This document shows, one piece after another, positions 24,519 to 35,985 of a stretch of DNA of 64,000 nucleotides; the stretch's first letter is position 1, and every line of letters starts with the position of its first letter. The stretch lies in contig CM049309.1 in NCBI GenBank assembly GCA_026874595.1, positions 12,142,576 through 12,206,575 of the forward strand, read 5' to 3'. The notes beneath the pieces were generated by a model. It worked only from the letters and a program-made list of their open reading frames with translations. It ran no database searches and was not told the DNA's origin. The DNA is from Sipunculus nudus (lineage: Eukaryota; Annelida; Sipuncula; Golfingiida; Sipunculidae). The position numbers were made by a program, and so were the translations under genes.

Positions 24519-25521
24519 AAGTAATCCTAAATTTTTTACATAATTGTGAATTTATGCCTAGCAGGCTGAATGACCTTTAAAGTTTTATAAAAAAATATTT
24601 GATTTTATTCTACATGACTGGCATTTGATCATTACTATATCCAATTATCCTAAAGGTAATCATAGTAAAAGCAAAACAAATGGATGTGATTAGAAATATA
24701 ACACTGCAATATTTATATAGTTTATATTGTATTACATATAGAGATTACTTATAGATTTATATAGTAGAGATGATGTACTTAAAGTGAATTACATCAGACG
24801 GAATATTGTACTAACTTTGCCAAGGAAAATAGTCATGGTGCAGGAAAAAAAACATGTAGAGCTACACCGTAAGGAAAATGATAATTTAATTAACGTAATG
24901 ACAATACAACTGTTCCAGGGACATGCGCAGTGCGCGTATTTGGCAGATCGTCTAATGAGTTATTATCGTCTGCTGACCAAGTTGACGGGAATCGACACAA
25001 TTTTGGCAAAAACTCGATAAAAGAAGACTTGTCATTAAAATTAGGGTAGATCTTTCTTGCTAGAACTATAAAGATGACTAAATAGGACACCATTAAAAAA
25101 ATATACATTGTATGTATCATAATTTTTTTTTAAATTGAAATGCAATAGGAAAAAAAAAAGATTATAAACACACAATCAAAAAAACGCCTGGAGATATTTG
25201 TATGTACTTCCATGTGATACTATTTTTACATACATACTCTTTGCCAAATGTGAGATCTATCGCGTTAAAAAAATATAAAATAAATAATTTAGTGTTTAAA
25301 ATCTTCAAAGGTAAAACTGAGAAAATGTTCATATATATCTCATCCAACTGCAGATATTCTAAGAATTTCAAATATGTATATGTCATTGTGGCTAAAATTC
25401 ATTTTAATATGAATTCTAAAAGCTAAATTAAACCAAGGTTGTTTGACGATCATGAGACCTTAATAGTATGTGTTTGGTGAGAAAAGTGTATTAGTATACT
25501 ATGTATGTTGTATATGCTTAC
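23211..25521. other. AT-rich intergenic DNA or 3' part of the minus-strand gene
   Basis: It contains a poly-T/poly-A-rich stretch and a long ATT/TTA microsatellite (24,380-24,517). The terminal exon(s) of the minus-strand gene ending at 25,522 should lie here or further left, but no acceptor and frame could be chosen with confidence. A frame on the minus strand around 24,890-25,070 is a weak candidate. Confidence 0.4.
24380..24517. repeat. (ATT)n microsatellite, interrupted
   Basis: Long runs of TTA/ATT with a few C interruptions. Confidence 0.9.
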
Positions 25522-25593
25522 CTCGTGCCTAGCCCTCACTCTATCGGCCAAGTCCCTCAGTTTCCTCTTCAAGAAAGCAAGGTACCGGCATGT
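25522..25593 (-). CDS. Exon 3 of an unrecognised basic protein gene
   Basis: This 72-nt phase-0 exon lies between a TTTTACTATAG acceptor and a GTAAGC donor. It encodes TCRYLAFLKRKLRDLADRVR and ends ARHE. The Lys/Arg-rich amphipathic pattern suggests a helix. It joins in phase to the 44-nt exon at 25,980. The gene continues downstream, since there is no stop here. Confidence 0.7.
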
Positions 25594-25740
25594 CTATAGT
25601 AAAAGAAGGAAGAAACGGTGTTTATGAAAGACACCATTATACATATCAAATGTAACACAAGAATATAAGATCACACAAACTCATATAAATTTACATTGAC
25701 AATTATCATGGAGATACTAGGGTATTTTGTCTTGACAAAT

Positions 25741-25760
25741 CTCTCTCTCTCTCTCTCTCT
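25741..25760. repeat. (CT)n microsatellite
   Basis: Ten CT repeats in the intron between exons 2 and 3 of the minus-strand gene. Confidence 0.85.
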
Positions 25761-25979
25761 CATAGGCTAGGAAATATTTACTCATAATATTTGGTATAAT
25801 ATATGGTATAACATTTAAATTGCATTGTATTTAATTTTTGTGTCAACTTTCTTTTCTTTTGTGTCTTACATTCCTCGTTGTGTGAAATCCACAGCTGTAT
25901 TATATTCACAGTTAAACCAGTCTGACATCGTTAATAATTCTTATTTACATCTGTCCTTAATGACGTGAATTTTACTCAC

Positions 25980-26023
25980 CATGATATAGCGGTATTCATC
26001 GGTTTTTACGGCGAGATATTTAT
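25980..26023 (-). CDS. Exon 2 (44 nt) of an unrecognised basic protein gene
   Basis: The acceptor is GTGTTTTTTTTAG and the donor GTGAGT. Two bases complete the Asp codon begun by the large exon, followed by KYLAVKTDEYRYIM, and the exon ends in phase 0. The exact phase fit on both sides makes this a credible exon despite its size. Confidence 0.75.
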
Positions 26024-26395
26024 CTAAAAAAAACACACACACACATATATATAATTATAACAAGTTAGCTAATAACTCAAATGTGAGATACACAGTTTTT
26101 ATAAAAAAAATTATGATGCGTTGAATGTGTCGTAAACTGCAGATTTATATATAATCCAAACTTGCACTTTATAAGAGAAAACCTTTGTTTTTTAATTAAA
26201 AAAGAAACATTTGGAAGAGATATTCCTGACTGGGAAATATGGTTAATTCTACAAAATTAATGTTAAAACCTGTGCATAACCCGAAACCTATAAATGATAG
26301 TATTATATTTTGTATTCATGAAATGACAGTAGGATATCTGGAAAATGAAACAAGCTATTGCAAAAAAAAAATTAAACAAGTTACCATTTACTTAC

Positions 26396-28262
26396 CTGTA
26401 TAGTGATAAAACTCTCTTCGCCCTGTTGGCCCAGCGATACCCAAGGTGGCCCTTCTGGCCGCGCGGCCTCTAGGTGGCGCTCTTGCTGGCGGATGAGGCA
26501 TCATATCTGGTTTTGTCGGATCTTCTTCTAGGATGACAGACAGAGGGCGGTTTGTCGGGAATGGCCTGAACTCTAAAACCGCGTCCATTAGGGCTTTCAC
26601 TCTTTTAGTCATGACAGCACAAGACGGGTAAACAAAACCAGATGGACTGTCTCCGTCAGCATGTTCCTCTGGTGTCAGTTGATTCTGGCCACTGTCTCTA
26701 CCAACATGTGCCTCCGGTGTCAAAGGACTCTGGGTGTTGTCTCTACAATTATGTGTCTCTGGTGTCAATGGACTCTGGGCACTGTCTCTACCAATATGTG
26801 CGTCTTGTGTCAAGGGACTCTGTGTATTGTCTCTACCATTATGTGCCTCTGGTTTCAATGGACTCTGGGTATTGTCTCTATCATTATGTGTCTCTGGCGT
26901 CAATAGCCTCTGAGCACTGTCTCTACCAACATGTGCCTCTTGTGTCAGTGGACTAGTACTGCCATCTACAGGCGGTTTTGGCGACAGAGGGGGTAGAACT
27001 GTGTACTTACTCGGAAAATCTGATTTTGGGGGCAAAGTCTGAAGTGACATACAGGACGACTTGCGACATAAGGCATTGTCGTTAATTGTTTTTGAAAACC
27101 TTCGTTCAAAGGAAGATTTGGGTTTAGCCGATGGCACACGGTTTTGTGTGACCGGTGGCAGCCTGGGAGGTTTTGGTGAGACAAATGTTGTTTTGTCGCC
27201 GTCTGAGGACTGCATGAGAGTCGGAAGCTTGGGGCGTTTCTGTCCGTCCAAAGGTTTCAGAGTCCATCTCGTGTCATTAACACTGACAGTAAATGCCATA
27301 GCCTTGGGCTTTGGATCTACAAATGTAGAGGGTTTACGTAAGTCCGGCAGGGCCGGCTGGTCCTTGAAACGTCTGCGAAGATTTCCCGAAGAGAGTGCTT
27401 TATTCTCCGCAATTTGTGGCAGTTTAGGTAATGCAGAAGTGCCACCATTTGTCAGTGTTGTTTGTTGGGATGACGTCATGTCAACAGGTCTCACTGACCT
27501 GGTATCATTATGAATGGGACTTGGTCGGTTCGTATGTTCTTTCACTTTGCCTGATGAATTTGATTTCGCGTTATTACGTTTACCATTATTCACAACTGGG
27601 GGCAGTTTTGGTAATACGGAAGTGCCACCATTATTAATCATTGTTTGTTTGGATGAAGTCATTTCAAAAGGTTTTACTGACCTTGTATCATCATGAATGG
27701 GACTTTGTCGGTTCGTCCGTTTCGTCGATTTCGTGTTATTTTGTCTGTCTTTTTTACGTGCAGGTCTGGGTATTTTGCTCCCAGGAATCTGGGTCTGAGA
27801 GATTTTAGATGAGCTATCGGTTAAATAAAGTTGCTGTGAAAGCTTGCCATCCAGGCGTTTCATCTCTGTAGTCGGGCTAATAGGGAGAGGAATTCTGGAC
27901 TTCCTGCGCTGAAAGGACTCAACACGACGTCTAACAACAAATCCTCTTATAAGTCGGGGGATTTTAGTCCAAGTTGTTACTTTAATGCGTCTGCGGGAAC
28001 CAGGACGCCCTGGTTGGTTTTCCCGGCATGCTGGGGGTTTGGTGCGGGGTTTTGTTGCTGAAATAACATTTTCAGAACATGAACTGAGTTGGATTTTAAA
28101 CAGTGACTGGCCTGTTTCAGCGTTGGAGTTGGTTCTCTCAACTGAAGCCTTCTCCATCGCGATCTGGCTGTTGTCACGTGACAGTGATATCATGGTCGGA
28201 TGGACATCTTCTGTCCGAGAAGTGGTGTGGTTTTCGAACATTCGTTGGTTTGTTTTCTCCAT
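26396..28262 (-). CDS. Large exon of an unrecognised basic, Pro/Ser-rich repeat protein
   Basis: One open frame of 622 codons plus one base starts at ATG 28,262 and ends at an ACAG|GTAAGT donor. The ATG is the first codon after a TTTTGCTTCCAG acceptor, so the 5' UTR is spliced on. The protein is low-complexity, basic and probably largely disordered. Residues 101-114 (IPRLIRGFVVRRRV) match the calmodulin-binding IQ pattern IQxxxRGxxxR except that Gln is Pro. A block containing SPIHDDTRSVKPFEMTSS is present twice (about 186-227 and 249-285). Residues about 433-537 hold seven 15-residue repeats of the type SPLTPETHNGRDNTQ. The C-terminal part has a Pro/Arg-rich patch (PPARAPPRGRAARR). Together these suggest a cytoskeletal or ciliary scaffold, but no orthologue is recognised and function is unknown. 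Antisense frames over this exon are shadows. Confidence 0.85.
26650..26965 (-). repeat. 45-bp coding minisatellite (7 copies of 15 codons)
   Basis: Inside the large exon, seven copies encode variants of SPLTPEAHNGRDNTQ. The variable sites alternate (TPETHN.RDNTQ and TQEAHVGRDSAQ types), which suggests growth by duplication of pairs. The reading frame is kept throughout and the antisense frame is also open. Confidence 0.9.
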
Positions 28263-29817
28263 CTGGAAGCAAAATGTTTAACCTTAACTCTGTGTTATAT
28301 TGAAAATGAAATTTAATACCATAGATATTTTGAAAACCGAGGTATTCATTGATTTGACCTACTTCACAAATATACAATTAAATTATTCAAATATTTGTAC
28401 AAGTATTTTCTTATTATTATAAAAGCTAAATCGAGCTTAAATGATATGAACTGGATCATAAGAATGGCTCAGACAATTCCATTTGTACCCGAAACGCCCT
28501 TATCAATATCATGGACCCTTTGTATAGGCTATGTGTATGTGTGTATGCAAGTGTGGACACAAATTGTAATAGAATAATGTGGCATTTCATTGTATAGGTC
28601 TAGATCATTGGCTTTTGCTTCATAGGATTTTATTTCGGGGGGGGGGGGGAGGGGGGGGGGGGGTTACCATTTAGAGCGAGAAGTACTGCCTGTAAAAAAG
28701 GTCCACAGTTCCTTGGGGGGGGGGCGAGCTAGCTGTAAAAATATGGAGAAACACGTGTCTTAACGTATTTGTTTCTTCTTAAGCCTTTCACCCCTTGGAT
28801 CCCCCCCCCCCCCCCCCCCGCCTTAAAAATAATATGTTTGAAATATAGTGACAAAAATAGAGCTGTGTTTTCTTGAGGCTGATCAGGGGTTTTAGGGATG
28901 CTGGGAATTTGCTGCCTAAACTATTTACAAAAGACAATAATTTGCATTTGAAGCGAGAGCTGTATTGGGGAGCTTCATAGAACAAGCCTCACAGCACAGA
29001 CGGTGACCTTTCAGATCATGTGTACGTGACCTTAACTATGACGTCATATCACTGTCGTCATGGTGTCGGGGTCATACTGTACTCTTGCTAGGGGGCTTGG
29101 GACAAAGGCTAGAAATGGATATTATGAAACATTTATTTTTTAGCCTACAGTTCTTATCCTTTCCATATTAAAATATTATATAATATATATAAAAAGAAAT
29201 GTTTATGTGGCTTTGATACAGCGACTGGGAAAAAGTGCTAATGTTCACACACCGACAAACTTATAAGTTATAGGGCTAAGACTTAGGCCTATCAATTAGC
29301 ATACCTAATCCCGACTTTCACAACATTTATCAAAATATCTGTATAATTTATATCAATTATTAACGTTCAACAAGGTGATAACAGCATTTCTTTACTGTGT
29401 GGACATAGGCCCAGACATATTTGACAATTTATACATTTCCCTGCTGCGGTTATGATTGAAACGCCTTACAGGATAGGCCTATCCTATCGATCTACATAAA
29501 CAAAAGTTATATATTTCAATTTTTATAAAATCAGAATCATAATTTCCCCCAATGAATTAAGGGCTTTGTGATTTTATTGTCAGAACTTACTCAGGCTGGG
29601 CCCTATATTGATAATTTAATATCATTAGGCCTAAGGTTTATTCTAAAATAATGAGGCTACTGATTTTACAGTGTGTACATCATATACTCCACCTTCCTGT
29701 AGGATTAAACGAAAGTAAACTACTGAATAATAATATTACATAAAATTCTGAAATTATCGGTGGATCCTGTACTTATTGTTGATGTCTATCACGTCAAATA
29801 GAGGTAGGTTTACTTAC
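28263..29817 (-). other. 5' intron of the minus-strand gene
   Basis: A GTAAGT donor at 29,817 pairs with the TTGCTTCCAG acceptor before the ATG. It contains long G runs (28,637-28,663 and near 28,715), a C run (28,801-28,819) and a TGACGTCA palindrome at 29,039-29,046. No coding exon was recognised. Confidence 0.5.
28637..28819. repeat. Paired G-run and C-run homopolymers
   Basis: A G-run of about 25 with one A, a G8 run and then a C19 run lie within 180 bp. This could form a G-quadruplex or a G:C hairpin; lengths may be assembly-dependent. Confidence 0.8.
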
Positions 29818-29950
29818 ATCACAAGGAAATGGCGAGTGGCGACTTGAAACTTGCAAGAGTAGGTCAAAACGATCTTCACTCACGAGCGACAGGTTTCAAA
29901 CTGACGTCCGGTGGAAACAGTGATGTGACGTCACGAAAACCATGACGTTC
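29818..29950 (-). other. Probable 5' UTR exon of the minus-strand gene
   Basis: The 3' edge is a CCTTGTGAT|GTAAGT donor. There is no ATG between about 29,950 and the donor on this strand, consistent with UTR. Splicing to 28,262 would place GTGAT before ATGG, with a purine at -3 and G at +4. The 5' boundary is a guess. Confidence 0.45.
29926..29933. promoter_or_regulatory. CRE palindrome TGACGTCA
   Basis: A perfect CREB/ATF-type palindrome about 110 bp upstream of the UTR-exon donor, in a local patch richer in GC and CpG (29,880-29,990). The position is suitable for a promoter element of the minus-strand gene. The same octamer also occurs at about 11,049, 21,616, 27,474 and 29,039, so single occurrences are not decisive. 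Confidence 0.4.
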
Positions 29951-30163
29951 GAATGCCATTACGTTACGCTCGTTTTGGACCCTGGAGAATAACAGTCATA
30001 AAAGACGCGAATTTCGTGCTTCTTTTGGTATAATGAGACGTTTAACTTAAAAATGAACAATCGATGGCACTTGCGAAAAACTTAATATTGCTAGGATGTC
30101 AAAAGATGCCATAAAGACTGCAGTGCAGCAATGAAACTGAGACCACAATGACTTTGGACGTTT

Positions 30164-30177
30164 GCGCCATCTAGTGA
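30164..30177 (-). promoter_or_regulatory. CTCF-like site
   Basis: On the minus strand the sequence TCACTAGATGGCGC fits CCASYAGRKGGCRS at 13 of 14 positions. It lies about 220 bp beyond the putative promoter of the basic-protein gene and is outside any repeat array seen here. Confidence 0.35.
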
Positions 30178-30905
30178 CCATTCTTTGAAAGATATTTCGG
30201 AATGACGTCGAAAACTTTATGATAACCATCCCTCTGATCATGTCCATTTGCCTATTTATAAGAACAATATTATATCAGTCATTTTTTCTTCTTTATGCAA
30301 GCGCCAGTAAATGATCTAAAAGTCATAAACCTTTATAAAGAAATCTCAATGACAAAGAATGTCAATAAACGACGGAATACAGAATTCTCCATTCTGAGCA
30401 GGGTGATGGGAATATATCAGCATGGTTATAACTGTATATTATAGTGACATAATGCATGTATTCGTTACCTCTGGTTAATATTGAAAATCCGAATTGATAA
30501 GTGTAAGGTAGCATTCGACACGTTGTCCCTGAAATATTTACCACTCTCGAACTGGGGCTTGTTGGAGTAACCCCAATTGTCCCACTTGACGACCTTCCTC
30601 TTTATCCACGGCAATAAAGGCATCGATGGAGCAAATAATAATAGATTTTACTAGTGAAAAAAAAAGTTTTTCAAGTGTCAAATAAAATTTAACAAATGTA
30701 GGAACATATACATATATTATAAATCCGTTCCTGTTTGATTACTTTGACCACCTAGATATCCGGTCATTGGGCCTTTTAATCTGTTAATTTGGTACGAAAA
30801 GGTCACAAGTCGTTTGGACCACTTGACATCTGGAGATCACCTAAAATCTCAGAGGTAACGAATGCAGTATTCCGTATTCCTTTTCTAGTCATCTTTCTGT
30901 GTGTT

Positions 30906-31245
30906 TAGCTCAGCTGACTGTATGTCCGTTGGTCATCCGGCCGTCCGTTAGACGGGCACAAATCGTAACTGCTGGTCCTAGAAATTCTGAGTGAACATCC
31001 ATGGAGGTCAATGAAAAATCTCCTTGGAAACCTGAAATTAGGTCACTGCGACCTATAATCTCCGAGCTATGGGGCTTGAAAGTATCCCCCAGAATAATAA
31101 AAAATATGATACAAAACATTCAGTATCTTGATAATTAATACATGGATTGTCATGAATCTTGCCTTGAATACTGACCATGACTAGTTTTGTAAGTTCCCAA
31201 AAAGTGATGGCGCCACCTGTATTTTTGTTGTTTTAACGAATATTT
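30906..31245 (-). repeat. Dispersed repeat family A, copy 2
   Basis: This is the inverted copy of 14,880-15,246. It starts on the plus strand with GCTCAGCTGACTG and ends past GATGGCGCCACCTG. Internal words (AGGTCACTGCGACCTATA, CTATGGGGCTTGAAAGTA) match copy 1 in reverse complement. Confidence 0.8.
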
Positions 31246-31374
31246 TTCAATTTTTTTTTTTTACTATAAAATGACAACAATCATGTTAGTTTCTCAGTTG
31301 TGATTGCAATTAACATCCCAAAACCTGGTGTGTTTATTGATCACAAGTGGATGCCCTATAGTAATCACCCTGTC

Positions 31375-32410
31375 TGTCTGTCTATCTGTCCATCCACACA
31401 AATTGTTTCTAGATGATAACTCCAGGTTTGATTGACACAAGGATTTCAACTTGAATTTAATATGGCCCACCACTAAAGCAAGAACCTATATGATTTTTGG
31501 GTCATGTGGTCAAAGGTCAAGGCCAAAGGACTCACTTATTTAAAAAGATTATGGCTGCATTTTTAGCCAAGCTTTTCATCCCTAACTTTCCATCTTGCAC
31601 ATTTACCTGACTTGCCAGTATGGGGAGAGCATAATTGAATTTGGGGTCACAAGGTCAAAGGTCAAGGTCACAGGGGCAATCCGTTCACAAATTAGTTTCC
31701 AGATGATAACTCCAGTTTAACATATTGGTTTCAAACTTAACTTATATGTGGCTCACTACTAAATTAGGACCGTATCAATTTTGGGGTCCAACGGTCAAGG
31801 TCACAGGGGCTATCTGTTCACAAATTAGTTTCCAGATGATAACTCCAGTTTGACATATTGGTTTCAAACTAAACTTATATATGGCTCACTACTTAATTAA
31901 GAACCGTGTGAATTTTGGGGTCAACGACCAATCTTTAAAAAGAATGTGTATACAATTCAAGCCCAACTTTTCATCACAAACATTGAAAAGTTTGGATCAC
32001 AAACCTTGGATGACAAATCTGCTTTTGATAGACAGATTGGCTTCACACTTTATTTTTAATGACCCACAATTTAAGTAAATTCTTTTTGAATATCAGGGTC
32101 CTGAGACTAAAGTTGAAGGTCACAGGAGCCACATCTTTAAAAAGATAGTGGATGCACTGTAAATCGAACTTTTCAATCCAAACTTTCCATCTTTCACACA
32201 TGGCTTACTTGCCCAAAGTGAGGAAATCTGTAGATTTTGAGGTTACCAGGTCAGAGTTCAAGGTCACTTTTTAAAAGATTGTTATAATATAAATGCTGCA
32301 AGTTAAAGAACAATAAGTTCTAAGATTTTTTGGTCACAAGTCCATTGGTTAAGGTCACAGGACTGTCATTCTGAAAAATCTCTTTAAAAAATATCCTTAT
32401 GGACAAATTC
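31375..32410. repeat. AGGTCA-rich internally repetitive interspersed repeat
   Basis: Diverged tandem segments share 'CACAAATTAGTTTCCAGATG', ATAACTCCAG, 'TATGGC.CACTACT' and 'GGTCAAGGTCACAGG'. Two good copies start near 31,684 and 31,817 (133 bp apart). Each segment carries AAGGTCAC words. At 31,651-31,670 three AGGTCA hexamers lie in a row with spacers of one and zero bases. There is no ORF of interest. Confidence 0.7.
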
Positions 32411-34096
32411 AGCTGAGCGTCGAGACCCATAGGTCCCTAGTTAATTTATATATATACGCAATACATTTACATTGTGTCCCGCTGAAACCCTCACTCATCA
32501 CACACACACGCGTCACCCAAACTTGGGAATATGAATTTTCTTCACAGGACTGAACAACACACCAAAAGACGTTCATGTTTTATGATTTAATTACGTAAAT
32601 GTAGTAGTCATGAAAATATACATTTGAATCAGATTTTAATCTGGGTATGAAAAATATTCGGCTGTCCGACATGACAACAAACAACTAATCCGCTCCCCCG
32701 GCGCACAGATGGCGCCACCTATACAATAACAAAAATATATCTGCACATTTTGTACAAATTTCCCACAAATGCACTTTAAGCAAAATTAACATTACTTACA
32801 CTTGATTAGCCACAGGTGATTTCAACATATCCTCTACTACAGAGTGCACCATCTAATTTGAACATTTAAATGCTCAAAAACTATTGCTTGGAAATAGTAC
32901 AGACACGGTTTTTAAGGCACTCCGGTATGTAATATGAAACAAAAAAGTAGATTTAATCTACTGGCAACCCCACCCTACCCCCACAAAATGATAATATAAA
33001 ATCAACTGCATATATCCCCAAATCACGTGATTCGATTCTAATATAATGTAAACGATGTGTCGTACCAATATAATAATGTCAATACCATTGGACCCAATGA
33101 TTCAATGGACGACGCGTGCAAAATGACAGGATATTATATACAATATGCGGTTAAAAAAGCACTCCCCTATAAGATCTGTGTGAACGGCATTCAATATGTA
33201 CACAATTATATACACGGGGATAAAATTCTGATGGTGTATCACTACTAGTATGATTAAATGACTAAAACAGGCAGTGTGTGAACAGAGGCGTTGATTACAT
33301 GACAAAGATTATACAGTGTCTAATATATCTCGGAAAATAATTACATACAAAAATATACAGTTTTAAGAGCATCCAACGAGAGGACAGTGGTTTTCCCAAA
33401 CAGTGTATGGGCATGATCAAAGGTTCGATTATTTTGGGCCCGTAAACAACGAAATGGACCTATATTTACTCGCTTAAAATGCGGTTTTAATGCCTACAAG
33501 AATTCTAGTACATCATAATATAAACCGAGTGCTGATGTATATTATAATTTGTTAAAAGTTATATAGAAAAATAGGACCACATGAAAAGATGTGTTTCTCA
33601 CAGATCTGTATGAAGTACATTGAGTCACGCAGGCCAATTGAATGCTCACTCTAAAAGGACTGCTGTTCACTGAACATGAAAATGCGATTCAACTACATTA
33701 CATGGCAGTAAATCTAAATTTTCAAAATATGGGTTCAACCAACCATAAGAACTATTACGAAGGATAGACTTTATTGACAGATGGCCAGCGCCCATAGTCG
33801 ATCCCTAGAAAATGCTCTTTGCAAACACCCAAAGCATGCCTGTTTTGACCTTAGGTTTTTCCTTGATGTTCTGGTACATTTCTATATAATACACAGAAAA
33901 GGGTCGTTTTGTTTCGTTTAGCCTGGATGCAGGATCATACAGTGAAAACTTTCCATAAACTGAATCATGCCCCAGCACGCTCTCTTTAAACTGCGTTAGA
34001 CTCCTTCGACAGAAATTCTATTAAAAGAAAGATCCCTGCCTCAAGTTAAAATAAAGCACTTCTTCGAATACAGTAATATACACCCCTAAGTGTGTG

Positions 34097-34098
<2 letters not shown>

Positions 34099-34180
<82 letters not shown>

Positions 34181-34184
34181 GTGT
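34099..34184. repeat. (TA)n microsatellite
   Basis: About 40 TA units with short interruptions, followed by a TG/GT stretch. Confidence 0.9.
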
Positions 34185-35160
34185 GTGTTTGTATATATTT
34201 ATATTATACATACATACATATGCTTCTGAAAGATTCTAATATGCATCTATATCACGATATAAAATACGTTTTGCATTCAAAATGCAGATAAAAATCTAAA
34301 GATCAAAAGCGTCTAAAGATCACACTGACCTGCCTATCATATAAAATAATAGTATGACCCACCCTAAAATCATGATTACGTGTATTATGTATATGTGCAT
34401 GTATATAATAAACATGTATCTGTTGTTGTTGGAAGGGATCTTGAACTTGATGGCAGTGATTGTTAATGGATTTATGGCAAGAGGATAAAATAATGAAACG
34501 ATAAATGTGAAAATGTGCCTTTTTTTTTTTTTTCAATTATATGTGTGTGTACATCCTTAACTTTTTTTTATGATTTTTGGCAAAGTGATGTTCACATACA
34601 TGTATAACACAACAGGGCACAAAAAAGATCTTGTCCACATGAAAGTTAACCAAAGTAGGGGGGTCCGATTAGGAGGTTCTCACCAGTCTTAATATTGATC
34701 AGTGGGTGTATGGTGTTTGAAATGAGAGTCGATCGACTAATTCCTGAGTTGTAAATATAGGCCATTTTCTGGAAATCGCCCATGGCTCAAGTTTTCTTAT
34801 ATCACACATGAAACTGATCGTTATGTATTCATGGATCTATTCTGCTTAAATATGACACACTAAGTTCTTTTCTTTGGGGAACTTTGGAATTAATATATGA
34901 CAACTATAATCAACATGATGCAAATGACTGATACTGGACTGGAAATCCTTCACTATGAGTTGTCAAGTGTCCTTTCAATGAAATTGCAATGCCCATGTTT
35001 AAAGATGGGGAATGTAAGAAGCAGATGCCTGGTACTCCTGGCTTCATCCCTGGAGACGGGCAGAGTTCATGCAGCAGAAGTCGACCATTAACAGTTTGTT
35101 ATAATTCCAGGTTTAGCTGGTCAGCACACAACATGCACTTGACATTAGTACTGCAAACCA

Positions 35161-35174
35161 CCAACAGGGGGCAG
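35161..35174 (+). promoter_or_regulatory. CTCF-like site
   Basis: CCAACAGGGGGCAG matches CCASYAGRKGGCRS at 13 of 14 positions and is continued by CAC as in strong vertebrate sites. It lies about 2.3 kb beyond the receptor stop codon. Confidence 0.35.
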
Positions 35175-35985
35175 CACTTCCCCTGGGTGACTCGTGTCAC
35201 ATAGCGTAAAATATTTCAATTCCCGTATTTTCGTGACTGGCAAATGACAAATGGAAGAACATCTTAATATATGAAGGTGTGTGGGTGTGTGTTCGTGTCA
35301 ATGTGTGCATATTAATGAGACTATGGTGGGTGATCTATTATAAAGAAAAGTAGTATGGTGCACATTTGATTTGCATATATTCACAGAGCTCTTGATTAAC
35401 ACTATCCACATCTACATACACATACGTATGCACAGATGTATATACAACTATTTACAAAGTGAATGTTTGACATAGTAGAGTGTTTATCTCCTGAGGTTGA
35501 TGATTATACAGTCTGCCCTGGGTATTAAAACGCCTCAATCTTTTCAACAGTGACCCTCGCATCAAAATAGTCAAACACAAAAGCAGTAAAATGCAGCGTG
35601 CTTGCACAGGTATTGTCATACTTATGGACCCTTGAACAATATAACATAACAGATTGGACACAAAATTAGTGTACCAAAATAAAGAATCCTGCACACAGAT
35701 AAGGATACCAAAAACACCGTCAAATACAATATGCAGTTTGATAAAGTTTTGGACACTGGCACTTCAGTTACGGCATAGTAAGTGTGGACACTAGACACGA
35801 TAACTAAAATTTCCCTGTATATACAAAAACATTTCTGTAAGGTTTTTTTTTCATTTCATCTGCTCATTGCATAATCACACTAAAATTCATAAAAAATTGA
35901 CTTTACCTTGTTTCCTTGTATAACGTTTGGCAAAATGTGAACTTTTGATGACAAACACTGTGGTAAGAAATAAAGAATCCCTTAT

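Larger units (their letters stand above)
32430..35985. other. Intergenic DNA between the two minus-strand genes
   Basis: AT-rich with a TA microsatellite at 34,099-34,184. A lone GGCGCCACCTAT core at about 32,713 and a CTCF-like word at 35,161 are noted. No splice-supported coding sequence was found. Part of it may be receptor 3' UTR. Confidence 0.5.

Noticed and set aside
24784-25120. Frames on both strands as a possible terminal exon of the basic-protein gene
   Set aside because: Several acceptor choices give different stops, with no similarity or composition to decide; left unassigned.
26642-27513. Plus-strand open frames of 104 and 150 codons
   Set aside because: Antisense shadows of the large minus-strand exon, open because of the 45-bp repeat and strand-symmetric codon use.
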